From: Candidatus Woesearchaeota archaeon | GTDB lineage: Archaea; Nanobdellota; Nanobdellia; Woesearchaeales; JAHWIC01 | Direction of reading: 5' to 3' | DNA length: 39,596 bases | Assembly: GCA_019322805.1 (NCBI GenBank) | Contig: JAHWIC010000009.1 | Span: 1 to 39,596, forward strand | Shown: one piece after another, positions 31,166-39,596 of the stretch | Layout: each line of letters begins with the position of its first letter | Numbering within the stretch: position 1 is the first letter of the stretch | Position numbers and translations under genes: made by a program | Notes under the pieces: model-generated | The model's database searches: none | The model's input: the letters and a program-made list of their open reading frames with translations, nothing else | Told to the model about the DNA's origin: nothing

Positions 31166-31452
31166 TTTTTTCCACCTTTCTTAAACACAGCAACAAGCAA
31201 TGCTGTTACTGGCGCAATCAGATTAAAGAATAATTTATCCATAACCTGCAATAATAATGCCTGCATTAAACCTACTTCTTCAAATATTAAAATTCCAGCC
31301 AAGTAAGCTTTCAGCCATCTTAAGACAAGCCATAAAATCAACAAGACAGCTATCAGGATTAACTGGAATTTCCAAGTATCTTTTTTGTAAGCTAAGTAAA
31401 TACTAGCTGCAAAAATCAATATTGCAAGTATTGCAAAAATGCTTATTGCCAT
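31162..31452 (-). CDS. Small integral membrane protein
   Basis: A 96-residue protein with three predicted membrane helices (about 3-21, 28-45, 75-90) and short basic ends (KKGGKK). It is first of a three-gene minus-strand run with the frameshifted zinc-ribbon gene and the 57-residue membrane protein. No family recognised. Confidence 0.6.
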   Translation of the reverse strand: MAISIFAILAILIFAASIYLAYKKDTWKFQLILIAVLLILWLVLRWLKAYLAGILIFEEVGLMQALLLQVMDKLFFNLIAPVTALLVAVFKKGGKK

Positions 31453-31528
31453 CTATATACAATCTTTCATAAAGATTATTTAAACATTTCGGAAATAGAA
31501 AAATGATGATCCTAGCCAAAGTGGTTAT

Positions 31529-31664
31529 AGCAAACACAAGAAGATTCTAATATAATTAATTGTGTTTGCTCATCAAAAATCCAAAGGATTTTTGACTGTG
31601 CTCAGAAATGCAACGCATTTCTGACATATTACGAAGAGCAAACTATTGTTCGATTATTTGCTCT
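31529..31664. repeat. Cluster of four hairpins in an intergenic gap
   Basis: AGCAAACACAA/TTGTGTTTGCT (31529-31539/31560-31570). TCAAAAATCC-AAA-GGATTTTTGA (31573-31595). TCAGAAATGC-AAC-GCATTTCTGA (31602-31624). AGAGCAAA/TTTGCTCT (31635-31642/31657-31664). Alternatively TTTGCTC (31565-31571) pairs with GAGCAAA (31636-31642) to enclose the two triloop hairpins as a three-way junction. The 31453-31798 gap holds no convincing gene. Function unknown. Confidence 0.7.
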
Positions 31665-31798
31665 AAGTATAGAACCACCCCCACTAACAAAAAAAAGTAG
31701 CGCATAATTGGTTTAAAAATGTTTTGATTTTTAGTGAGGAAAAATGTATACTGGTATGCCAAACTATGATAAAAATAGAAGGCAGGCAACAAAAGCCC

Positions 31799-32179
31799 TC
31801 ACTTTTTGTATTCAGCTATCTTTTGCCTGCAAATTTCAACTAATTGCTTTCCATAAACAGAGCCCAGCTTTAGCAGATGCGCAATGAACAGGATTGAGAT
31901 CAAGGCAATTGATATATCCAAAACATAAGCCTTGTACAAGAAATCAAAAATTGGCTTTATTATTTTTACTTCTTTAGCTACAAAGAAAACAACTGTTAAC
32001 AATGAAGAAGCAAGGTAAAACCCCATCATCTTTTCTTTCTTAAGATCAGTAGTTGCTCTTCCAGCTGCTAACGCAATAATGCAGATATTTATGAAAAGGG
32101 ATAATCCAGAACTAAAAAGGGTATGAGCTAAGTAAACGAAAAATAGGATTAAGATGATGAAAACAATCAGGGTTATCAT
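31799..32179 (-). CDS. Integral membrane protein, unknown
   Basis: A 126-residue protein with about four membrane helices (2-20, 24-43, 52-68, 84-104) and a basic C-terminal tail (CRQKIAEYKK). It lies six bases after the small gene that follows the nucleotidyltransferase, so it is probably the third gene of that transcript. No family recognised. Confidence 0.6.
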   Translation of the reverse strand: MITLIVFIILILFFVYLAHTLFSSGLSLFINICIIALAAGRATTDLKKEKMMGFYLASSLLTVVFFVAKEVKIIKPIFDFLYKAYVLDISIALISILFIAHLLKLGSVYGKQLVEICRQKIAEYKK

Positions 32180-32185
32180 TTTTAG

Positions 32186-32386
32186 TCAGATTAAACCAAT
32201 CCTTCTTAAATACTTTCTTGCATTCTCCTTGAATTTCTTACCTGTCCCAAATTTTCTTCTAAACAAGTCAGAACTGCTGTGCATCTGACTTTCTATCAGT
32301 TTTTTCTGCTGCTTAAAAAAAGAGTTATCCTTTCTAAGATTGGCAGCATATAATTCAACATAGTCCAAGTCTGTTTTGGGCATCAT
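32186..32386 (-). CDS. Small basic protein paired with the nucleotidyltransferase
   Basis: A 66-residue, Lys/Arg-rich helical protein (MMPKTDLDYVELYAANLRKD...). Its ATG overlaps the upstream nucleotidyltransferase stop by 4 bases, implying coupled translation and a fixed partnership. The partner's family occurs in several toxin-antitoxin systems, but no toxin or antitoxin motif is recognisable here. Confidence 0.55.
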   Translation of the reverse strand: MMPKTDLDYVELYAANLRKDNSFFKQQKKLIESQMHSSSDLFRRKFGTGKKFKENARKYLRRIGLI

Positions 32387-32982
32387 TCTGCTTCATGCTC
32401 TATTATGCGCTTGAACTTAATAAAATTTTCTTTTTTTAAGGTTTGTGAGAAGAATGTTCTTAAATGTCTTGCATCTTCTATATCTTTTTTCCCGCTCAAA
32501 ATAATCTCCTTATACAATATCTCAAATTCGATTGGCGGAACCTTAAACTCGAAGTTACCTATTTTCATTTTCTGAGGATTGGTAAACTCGAACCATTTTG
32601 CCCTTTTAGTTGGATCAATAGGCACAAACTCTATATTTGGGAACATTTCTCCTTTCATTGCAAACCTGACATTAGAAAATCGTTCTACATAGCTATAAAC
32701 AGCATAAGGGTCATCTCCCTGATAGCACCAAAAGTCATTCTTCAGTAAATCGTCAAATAAGCCCTTAAATTTCCCCTTAGGCATAATTGGAACCAATACA
32801 TCGATATCCTCAGTTGCCCTCGTTCTTCCACTGCAGATGCTCACAAATCCACTTACAATCAAATAATCAGAATGCTTTTTTAGAACATCAATAAATTTTT
32901 TAATGAATAAGTCCAATTCTGTTAATTCTCTGTTTATCGCAATTGTGTTGCCTTCAACAATATAACCAGGGTCTTTTTCCAT
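32383..32982 (-). CDS. Nucleotidyltransferase-fold protein (MNT/AbiEii-like)
   Basis: A 199-residue protein with the polymerase-beta-like signature: IVSGFVSICSGRTRATEDID (about 42-61), where the helix-turn SG and Asp59-x-Asp61 form the nucleotide/metal site, then a second acidic strand (IEFVPID). Proteins of this type either transfer nucleotides to small molecules or act as toxins/antitoxins in pairs. A TATA (TTTATAAACAAG, minus strand) near 33002-33013 suits a leaderless ATG at 32982. Biological role open. Confidence 0.65.
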   Translation of the reverse strand: MEKDPGYIVEGNTIAINRELTELDLFIKKFIDVLKKHSDYLIVSGFVSICSGRTRATEDIDVLVPIMPKGKFKGLFDDLLKNDFWCYQGDDPYAVYSYVERFSNVRFAMKGEMFPNIEFVPIDPTKRAKWFEFTNPQKMKIGNFEFKVPPIEFEILYKEIILSGKKDIEDARHLRTFFSQTLKKENFIKFKRIIEHEAE

Positions 32983-33060
32983 ATTAAATAATAAAAGAAA
33001 GACTTGTTTATAAAAATTGCCTTAATTTTCTTATCAAAAAGATATCATTTTCACTCTATA

Positions 33061-33143
33061 AAAACCGAAACATACTCACTCCGCTACGTCAAAACGCCAT
33101 AAAACCCGTGGTTTTAATTTCACTGTTCGTAGCTTTCGGTTTT
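33061..33143. repeat. Nested palindrome upstream of the duplicated-HTH gene
   Basis: AAAACCGAAA (33061-33070) pairs with TTTCGGTTTT (33134-33143). Inside it GCTACG (33083-33088) pairs with CGTAGC (33128-33133), then TAAAACC-CGT-GGTTTTA (33100-33116). The AACCGAAA motif recurs once more at about 33152-33161, just before the TATA box CTTATAAATG (33164-33173). It may be an operator array for the HTH gene or another palindromic element. Confidence 0.6.
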
Positions 33144-33195
33144 CCTCTGAAAAAACCGAAAAGCTTATAAATGAAATACACACATAGTATGTATT

Positions 33196-33651
33196 TTGGT
33201 TAAAAGGGGTTTTGGAGACATTAAAAAGAGTGATGAGATTACTAAAGCTTCTAAACCTACTGCTCTTCTCCTGCCTAATACTGTTTTCTTCGATACTAAA
33301 CTGGCAATTCTTGAAGCTGTTGTAGAATATCTTAAAGAGAAAAAAGGGCTTAATTACCGCGAAATTGGCTTGGTTCTTAATCGTGATGAGCGTAATATCT
33401 GGACAATTTATTCCAGAGTAAGAAAGAAGCGTGAAGCTGCTAAAAGGATTCCCACTCCAAAACCAAGGTTGAGTGTGCCTATCTCTGTCCTAAAGGACCG
33501 CACGCTTAGTGGTTTTGAGGCTATTGTTGAATGGCTTAAAGACCATAAAAAGCTCAGCTTCCATGAGATAGGCATTCTACTCAACCGAGATGAGCGAAAC
33601 ATCTGGACAGTCCACCATAGGGCAAAAGTAAAAAGAGGTAAATATGTCTGA
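33196..33651 (+). CDS. Protein with two tandem HTH repeats
   Basis: A 151-residue protein from TTG 33196, about 25 bases after a TATA box, hence probably leaderless; no in-frame ATG is available before the first repeat. Two ~45-residue units are near-copies: LNYREIGLVLNRDERNIWTI and LSFHEIGILLNRDERNIWTV, each followed by a basic helix (RVRKKR, RAKVKR). They resemble sigma-70 region 4-like DNA-binding HTHs. The stop overlaps the start of the giant surface-protein gene by 8 bases, so the two are coupled. A regulator of, or partner for, the downstream gene is the natural guess. Confidence 0.75.
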   Translation: MVKRGFGDIKKSDEITKASKPTALLLPNTVFFDTKLAILEAVVEYLKEKKGLNYREIGLVLNRDERNIWTIYSRVRKKREAAKRIPTPKPRLSVPISVLKDRTLSGFEAIVEWLKDHKKLSFHEIGILLNRDERNIWTVHHRAKVKRGKYV

Positions 33652-36600
33652 GGCTAAAGAGTTAAAGAGGTACATAAAGGACAGTTTAGATAAAGGGTAT
33701 ACTCTTGAGCAGATTAAGAAGGCCCTTATCAAGTACGGATATAATAGAGATTATTCTGAAAGGTTGATCAATTCTCATAAAATTTTGGAAGTTGGTAAAC
33801 AAAGCTTATTCCTTTTGGCAGTATCATTATTCTTAATTGCTGCTTTTGTGTTTGCAAAAAACTCAATTACCGGCTATGCTGCCCTGGAAAGTTCGCACAA
33901 ATTAATGGTAAATAGCATCTTGCTGATAATTTTTGTCGCTGCGACAACCTTAACAGCCACAACAGCACTGTATGTCTACCCTCCTTATTCCACCAGCAGA
34001 AAAAGGTCTCAGTTTGATAGTTTACTGGCAGAGTCAAGGTCATGCATAAAGAATAATCCTCAAGAAGCAGCACACCTATACCAAAAACTAAGAAATACCT
34101 ATATCAAGCTTGCAGCTGATGTTGACAAAAAGGTAGCTGAGAGATTGTATGAACAGGTTTCTGAGATACATAAAAGCGTTAAAAAGCAGCTTGCAGCTAA
34201 AACAAAAGCAAAGAAAAAGCCTGCACAAAGCAAAATCAGGATTTTATCTATCTGGCTTCTTGTGCTGATAACTGCATTAATAATAACAAATGTCTTTGTA
34301 ATGAGGCCGACAATCACAGCAGAGATAGTTGTGATGAAAGAAGTCAACTATACTGACAGCATTGGCTTTAAAGCAGCAACTTCTTCATCATACGCCTGGT
34401 ATGTGCCATACACAGGCAACCTGACATCATTAAGGCTGAAAGGAAAGGTGGCTGTAGAAGGCCATGCAAAGGTTTACCTTGAGCATGAAGGTGAGGAATA
34501 CCTGATCTTTGACAGCCTTGAATTAGAGCAAAAGATGCCGGAGATTACCGGCTATGCAGTTCTTAATGAAACAAACCAGAGCAATGAGGCAATCATAGTC
34601 AGGAATGAGACAGCCCTGATAAATGAAAGTATTGGGAATGAGACAGCCCTGATAAATGAGACTTTTGTGAATGAAACAGTTCCAATTAACGAAACCCTTG
34701 AAAACAAAACAACACCTGTAAATGAGAGCTTTGTTAATGAAACTGCTCCGACAGTTGAAGGGGACATAACAATTGTTTTTGAGTATAATGACGGCACTAA
34801 TTTTGATATAGATAATGACGGCATTGAGGATATTAGAGGCGCGATTGACTTTACTGTAAAGGACAGCATATTTAGATTTGAGGGCAATGAAGAGAGGGCA
34901 TGCACAAAATGGGAAATCTATTCCAAAGAAAATGAAGAAATAACAATAATCTGCCAGGGCAATGATGACTGCTGTGCTCTTATTGGTGTTGCTCCATTCC
35001 AAGGTAACTGGGATGATCCATTATATCTAACCTATGGAAGATACGGCGCTACACTCAATAATATTGTTACAGCGCAGGTAATCTATGCTGATTACAGCTT
35101 TGAACCTGTTTACTCAGAGATCTATTATTCTGACACCTTAAGCCTAAATGCCGGGTTTATTCACTTCATTGATTTTGAGGATTTCTGCATTGACACATGT
35201 GTATTACCCAGACTTAATGCAAGCTCCTATTCATTAAGGTTCGAGTTAATGAATGATTCAATGTTATATGTTGACCAGATAGACTATACAATAACAAGCT
35301 TAGTGCCTGTCTTTATGGAGAATATAACAGCAAACATAAGCTACAGCAAAATAAGGGACAGCCCTGAATTTGATGTTTTTATTGATGAGCTTTATGAGGA
35401 AGGCAATGATTTGGTGATTGCTTTCCATCATGATGCTGTAGAGAGGCTTGATGTAAAGCTCAAAGGAAAGGTAAAATATGATATTACTAAAAAATATGCA
35501 TCGAAAGATGAAAGGGTTGTGCTAACAGTTTCTGATTTTGGTAATAGTTCATTTAGGCTGATTATCGGAAAGAAGGATATAGAGGTTTATGAGTTTGGTG
35601 TTCCTGGCACAGCCATATTCTCTGCGCATGTTAAGACATCAGAAGGCAAAAAGGTAAAAAATGCCACAATCAGGATTATAGATGATGAATTAGGGGCTTC
35701 TTATTCTAAGCCGGAGTATGAGTTCTTATTGCTAAATGAAGGCTTTTATGATATTGAGATAAGGGTTAAAGGGCAGCCTGTTGAAAGAATACTTCTTGAA
35801 GATGCAGCGCTTTATGGAAACATGAGCAGCTTAGTTGATGTGGATAACATAAACCTAACAGGAGACTACTCAGCAGTAAATCAGATGTATGCAATAGACG
35901 CAGCAAAGATACAGTTTGAGAATGCAATTGTAACTATTCGTGCAAAAGGAGACAAGCTGTATAAATGCAGATACTGGAACTTCAGCCTGCAGAAATGCGC
36001 CAGCTCATGGAGGGAATCCGGGAATTTAACGCCTGGTGAAAGCTATAACCTTAGCTTAAGCGACTGGATTGCTTATGGTGAGATTTCTGTAAGGTATATG
36101 CCTGCTGCAGAGGAATTTGACGTTTCTGAAGGAAGCACTGAGTTCTTTGGAAAAGATCTTAATAATATCACTAACCTTACGCTTGCAAATAACTATGGAA
36201 AGATTAAGTTTCCTGATGAGTATGTTGTAAATGTAACCAGACAAGACTATGATAAGAATGTCAAGATAGGCCGCGGGTTTGTTTCTGTAAATTCATCTGC
36301 CCTGCATGAAAGCTTTAATCATAGCAGTACAATAACTCTAAAAGGGATCATATCGCCGGAAACACCAACGATTTACTATGCAGAGGGATTCTATGAATCG
36401 TTAGAAGAGATTATTGCAAATGGTAAAGTGTGCGATACATGCTATAACATTACCTATAATGCTTCCAGCGGTGTGCTAACATTTATTGCTGAGCATCTCT
36501 CAAGCTACGGCACAGACATAACAATAATAAACCCAATCAGCCATCCTGAAGTGGGCAATAACTGGACTGTTGAATTCAACACAACAGGAACTGCTAATCT

Positions 36601-39596
36601 GACTATAACTGTTGTTGAGGGGCTGCCATGGATTAATTATTATCCCGGGAATAACTCTAACTTTAGCTATCAGTTCCTTGAGCTTAGGTGCGGTGATGAA
36701 ATACTTAACCACATATGGATAAACCGCTCTAATGACAATCATTCTGTTTTCTATGAAGATTACAGTTGTAATGAAACAGGTTATGAAACAAGCTACAAGC
36801 TAGCTCCTGGGCATGTCAAGCTTGAGTTCAGGTTTGGTGGTGATGTTGGTTATGCTGATAATGATCCATTTGTTGCTGATTGGGTGGATGTTTGGGCTTG
36901 TCCAACAAATGGCGCTGGTTGTAGTAATTCAAGTGGTTATATTGCAAAAGATAGTATCGCACCCGGTAATACTTGGTGGGTTTATATCGGCACTGCTGCA
37001 GATCCTATCACGGATGCCTGCAATGATGGAGAAGGATGGATCACAGCAGATGCATGGTCTACTTGCGAGATTTACGGCACCACAGATGTTGATGCTATCA
37101 ACACCTACCAGATAATCTACGATAGTTATCCAAATCAGTGTGAGTGCGGCAACTCGTTATATGTGTGGGCTGGCTCTGGCGGTGAACTCCAGTGCTGCGG
37201 TGATGATGATGATGAAACAATGTACGGCTCAAGCAGGTTAGATGATCCTCCAGATGAAGGCTGTTCCAATGACCCTCCAGACGGTGTGACGTGCGACGAG
37301 ACACTTAATGACGGCTCTGCTGACCAACAAGGATTGACAACTGGTACTGATGACTGTTGCAGAGGAAGTAATTATTTTGCAATCGGCACTTCAGCAACAG
37401 ATGATGACCCTTCTGACACCTGCACAACAACCTGCACAAACGGAAGGACATGCTGGGATATGGAAGACTATTTATCTGGATTCGCTGCTGGTGAATTCGG
37501 GATTTGTGTTTCAGCAAGTGTGTGTGACGTGGATGAGGTATGTAATGACGGAGTTAATTATTTGGATGATTGTTACTCTTGCGGCTTTGGCGATGAATGC
37601 GACACAGATCTGGGGTCACCTATGTATTATCTAGCTAATGGCGTATGTGCCTGGGATGGGGGAGGTTATGAAGTAGGTAACTATGATTGTGACACTGACG
37701 AAGTTTGTGATGACACTGGTGCAACTGAACTTAGAACTGACTGCAGTTTATGCGATGATACTGATGGATGTGAAAATGGTGTTGGCGCTTCATTTAGTGC
37801 AGATGGTATTTGCCTAAGCGATAATAGCTGTGATGATTCTGGGCATGCCTGCCTTGATTCTACTGGCGATCTGTATAAAAATACTTGTTCGTCCTGCGGC
37901 ATTACTGAAGCTGAGGCAAACAGGTGTGATACTTCTATTATTGATGGAGAATATACTTCTAATGGAGTCTGCACTGATTCAAACTCATGCACAACAGGAG
38001 CATTATATGATGATGAAGGCACTTTAAAAGCAGGCTGCAGTGGTGGTTCTGATGTTGATCCTTGTGACAGTGCTGGTAGTAATGGGTGGAGTGTTGAAGG
38101 AATATGCGTTTCCGGAAATGCCTGCGATGGTAGTGATGTTGCTACAGTGAGCAGCATAGCTTATTCCTGCAGTGGCAGTGCTGATGGTTATAGTTGTGAT
38201 ACTGATACATTAAATGGACAATGGGAACAGGACAGCATGTGCTTGTCTGATACAAATAATGGAGGCTCATGGGACTGCAAAACAACAGGCCATGCCTGCT
38301 ATGACGGCACCTATTATGAGGACACGTGCGCTTCATGTAATGATCTAGACCCTGCTGATAACACCCTTACAAGCGGAGACTTCTCAAAGACAGGAATCTG
38401 CTGCTCAGGAATCTACCAGACAGGCTCAGACGCAAACTCTGACTGCTGCGCTGATACAGACTGTGCAGTTAATGAGTATTGTGATTCAAGCTATCAGTGC
38501 ACAACAATACCATCAGCTACGCTAAGCTCAGTTGTTCCATGGACAAATTATTCACTTAATTCTGAGTTAGGCGGAATGACAATAACCTGGTCAGGAAGCC
38601 CTCCTACAAGCGTTGATGAAACATATGTATTTGAGCTGCATTCAAATGCAACAGACGCCAGGGTCTACCAAGGCTCAGCAACAACATCAAACCACAGCAA
38701 TATAGAAGACAATTACTATCATTGCTATAGTGCAAGAATTACTAATGCAGACAACACCCATTACAGCCCATGGGCATATGCATGCAACATAACAAGAGAC
38801 AGAACAGGCCCTGACCCAAACCTGACTGCAACAGGAATGGGTGCTGATAATTATATGCAGCTGAACTGGACGCATACTGATGAAGGCTTGGTTCTTTATA
38901 TGCCGTTTGAGGAAGGTGGTGGAACAAGTACTGATGATTGGTCAGCCACCCATACTGATGGAACATTGAACGATGTTACTTGGAATTCATCAGGCAAGTA
39001 TGGGAAGACCATAGACTTTCCAGGAATTAGCGGAGATAATGTTGCTTTAGGAGTTCCTAAGAGCTTGAACATGACTAAGAAGAATATGACTGTAATGGTT
39101 TGGTTCAAACCAAAAGATTGGGGGGTAAAACAATACCCTGGTTTTATAGGAAGACAAAACTGGCCGACACAAGGATGGCTGTTATTCATAAACCAATATA
39201 ACTATCTTAATTTCAGGGTTCATGATGGAAGCGCAGTTTATACTGCACAAGTTCAAATGAATCTTAATAATGGAACATGGTATCATGCTACAGGAAGATT
39301 TAATGGCAGCCACGTTAACCTTTATCTTGATGGGGAACTCATAAAATCAACTGCATTCTCAGGAACTATAGAGGATTACGAGATTGGAAGTATAAATATA
39401 GGCAATGGATTCAATGGAAGCTTAGATGAATTAAGAGTATATCAAAGAGCACTAACCCAGCAAGAAATAATCGACGACATGCAATCCGGCCTTATAAGGC
39501 ATGGGTTGTATAAGTCAAATACTTCTTCTGGGACTTATAAACCTTTGGATGGATACTGGGATGATTTCTCTGACGGAGACTATACAGACACTTTCC
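33644..39596 (+). CDS. Giant cysteine-rich surface protein with LamG-like domain, 3' end off the window
   Basis: The frame is open for 1984 codons from ATG 33644 to the window edge. Residues 1-46 are a cytoplasmic helical module (LKRYIKDSLDKGYTLEQIKK). Membrane helices lie near 54-71, 88-112 and 200-221. The outside region begins with an Asn-Glu-Thr/Ser repeat (about 306-368), then beta-rich domains to ~1150. An Asp/Gly/Cys-rich stretch (about 1163-1620) has dozens of cysteines. A fibronectin-like piece follows. A LamG/concanavalin-like domain occupies about 1747-1945 (LVLYMPFEEGGG, MTVMVWFKP, GSLDELRVYQRALTQQEI). It is probably an adhesin or host-contact protein. Many N-x-S/T sequons are present. 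Confidence 0.85.
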   Translation, partial: MSEAKELKRYIKDSLDKGYTLEQIKKALIKYGYNRDYSERLINSHKILEVGKQSLFLLAVSLFLIAAFVFAKNSITGYAALESSHKLMVNSILLIIFVAATTLTATTALYVYPPYSTSRKRSQFDSLLAESRSCIKNNPQEAAHLYQKLRNTYIKLAADVDKKVAERLYEQVSEIHKSVKKQLAAKTKAKKKPAQSKIRILSIWLLVLITALIITNVFVMRPTITAEIVVMKEVNYTDSIGFKAATSSSYAWYVPYTGNLTSLRLKGKVAVEGHAKVYLEHEGEEYLIFDSLELEQKMPEITGYAVLNETNQSNEAIIVRNETALINESIGNETALINETFVNETVPINETLENKTTPVNESFVNETAPTVEGDITIVFEYNDGTNFDIDNDGIEDIRGAIDFTVKDSIFRFEGNEERACTKWEIYSKENEEITIICQGNDDCCALIGVAPFQGNWDDPLYLTYGRYGATLNNIVTAQVIYADYSFEPVYSEIYYSDTLSLNAGFIHFIDFEDFCIDTCVLPRLNASSYSLRFELMNDSMLYVDQIDYTITSLVPVFMENITANISYSKIRDSPEFDVFIDELYEEGNDLVIAFHHDAVERLDVKLKGKVKYDITKKYASKDERVVLTVSDFGNSSFRLIIGKKDIEVYEFGVPGTAIFSAHVKTSEGKKVKNATIRIIDDELGASYSKPEYEFLLLNEGFYDIEIRVKGQPVERILLEDAALYGNMSSLVDVDNINLTGDYSAVNQMYAIDAAKIQFENAIVTIRAKGDKLYKCRYWNFSLQKCASSWRESGNLTPGESYNLSLSDWIAYGEISVRYMPAAEEFDVSEGSTEFFGKDLNNITNLTLANNYGKIKFPDEYVVNVTRQDYDKNVKIGRGFVSVNSSALHESFNHSSTITLKGIISPETPTIYYAEGFYESLEEIIANGKVCDTCYNITYNASSGVLTFIAEHLSSYGTDITIINPISHPEVGNNWTVEFNTTGTANLTITVVEGLPWINYYPGNNSNFSYQFLELRCGDEILNHIWINRSNDNHSVFYEDYSCNETGYETSYKLAPGHVKLEFRFGGDVGYADNDPFVADWVDVWACPTNGAGCSNSSGYIAKDSIAPGNTWWVYIGTAADPITDACNDGEGWITADAWSTCEIYGTTDVDAINTYQIIYDSYPNQCECGNSLYVWAGSGGELQCCGDDDDETMYGSSRLDDPPDEGCSNDPPDGVTCDETLNDGSADQQGLTTGTDDCCRGSNYFAIGTSATDDDPSDTCTTTCTNGRTCWDMEDYLSGFAAGEFGICVSASVCDVDEVCNDGVNYLDDCYSCGFGDECDTDLGSPMYYLANGVCAWDGGGYEVGNYDCDTDEVCDDTGATELRTDCSLCDDTDGCENGVGASFSADGICLSDNSCDDSGHACLDSTGDLYKNTCSSCGITEAEANRCDTSIIDGEYTSNGVCTDSNSCTTGALYDDEGTLKAGCSGGSDVDPCDSAGSNGWSVEGICVSGNACDGSDVATVSSIAYSCSGSADGYSCDTDTLNGQWEQDSMCLSDTNNGGSWDCKTTGHACYDGTYYEDTCASCNDLDPADNTLTSGDFSKTGICCSGIYQTGSDANSDCCADTDCAVNEYCDSSYQCTTIPSATLSSVVPWTNYSLNSELGGMTITWSGSPPTSVDETYVFELHSNATDARVYQGSATTSNHSNIEDNYYHCYSARITNADNTHYSPWAYACNITRDRTGPDPNLTATGMGADNYMQLNWTHTDEGLVLYMPFEEGGGTSTDDWSATHTDGTLNDVTWNSSGKYGKTIDFPGISGDNVALGVPKSLNMTKKNMTVMVWFKPKDWGVKQYPGFIGRQNWPTQGWLLFINQYNYLNFRVHDGSAVYTAQVQMNLNNGTWYHATGRFNGSHVNLYLDGELIKSTAFSGTIEDYEIGSINIGNGFNGSLDELRVYQRALTQQEIIDDMQSGLIRHGLYKSNTSSGTYKPLDGYWDDFSDGDYTDTF
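34602..34659 (+). repeat. 25-base direct repeat in the sequon-rich stalk
   Basis: Identical 25-base copies at 34602-34626 and 34635-34659 (core GAATGAGACAGCCCTGATAA) encode RNETALINE-type units. Weaker copies continue to about 34750, giving a run of NET/NES/NKT sequons. It looks like recent in-frame expansion of a glycosylated stalk. Confidence 0.7.

Noticed and set aside
31745..31888. Plus-strand ATG with TATA-like and GAGG signals (MYTGMPNYDKNRRQ...)
   Set aside because: Most of the frame is antisense to the 126-residue membrane gene and has no family resemblance; kept only as a remote possibility.
34523..39189. Several minus-strand open frames opposite the giant surface-protein gene
   Set aside because: They mirror its repetitive codons, have no promoters, and their sequences are low-complexity reversals of the real protein.

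Overview
The window is AT-rich archaeal DNA. The evidence is translation factor aIF2-gamma beside ribosomal protein S6e, ribosomal protein L10e, transcription factor E (TFE), Pth2 peptidyl-tRNA hydrolase, a class I lysyl-tRNA synthetase, an intron-bearing tRNA, pilin-like class III signal peptides, and TATA boxes about 25-30 nt before many start codons (leaderless mRNAs). Many tiny hypothetical proteins, a bacterial-type triosephosphate isomerase and a giant cysteine-rich surface protein fit a DPANN-type lineage such as Woesearchaeota or Pacearchaeota. That placement is inference; no 16S gene is present.

Layout. 1-5240 (mostly minus): edge fragment, nested palindrome, aIF2-gamma and S6e, a methyltransferase, and an aminotransferase/stomatin/Cys-cluster operon. 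5240-8320: structured intergenic element copy 1, a NOG1-type GTPase, MscS channel and L10e. 8390-9840: three pilin-like or membrane genes. 9841-13151 (minus): a short AbrB-like gene with a palindromic operator heads a run of unknown genes (charged, coiled-coil, membrane) ending in tpiA. 13365-15750: TFE, a perfect four-way-junction palindrome, an M29 aminopeptidase, and Pth2. 15799-26010 is a lysine island: element copy 2, tRNA-Lys(CTT) with three introns, a surface protein, an HTH/ACT protein, dapB-dapA-vapBC-lysA-dapL, lysS and lysC, then hom on the other strand. 27360-33000 (minus): a degenerate HD-GYP-like protein, zinc-ribbon miniproteins, a HAD hydrolase, element copy 3, small membrane proteins, and a nucleotidyltransferase pair. 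33061-39596: a palindrome, a duplicated-HTH protein, and a surface protein of at least 1984 residues that runs off the window.

How the genes work together. Aspartate kinase, DapA, DapB, an LL-DAP-type aminotransferase and LysA cover most of a diaminopimelate route to lysine, and LysRS plus tRNA-Lys sit in the same 10 kb. No aspartate-semialdehyde dehydrogenase or DAP epimerase is seen here. A complete VapBC toxin-antitoxin pair lies inside the dap/lysA gene string.

The most unusual content is non-coding. Three homologous elements (5314-5526, 15799-15928, 30037-30152) each fold on paper as a four-way junction with no unpaired linker bases, and an unrelated sequence at 13911-14002 has the same geometry. 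The tRNA-Lys gene is interrupted in the D-loop, anticodon loop and T-loop.
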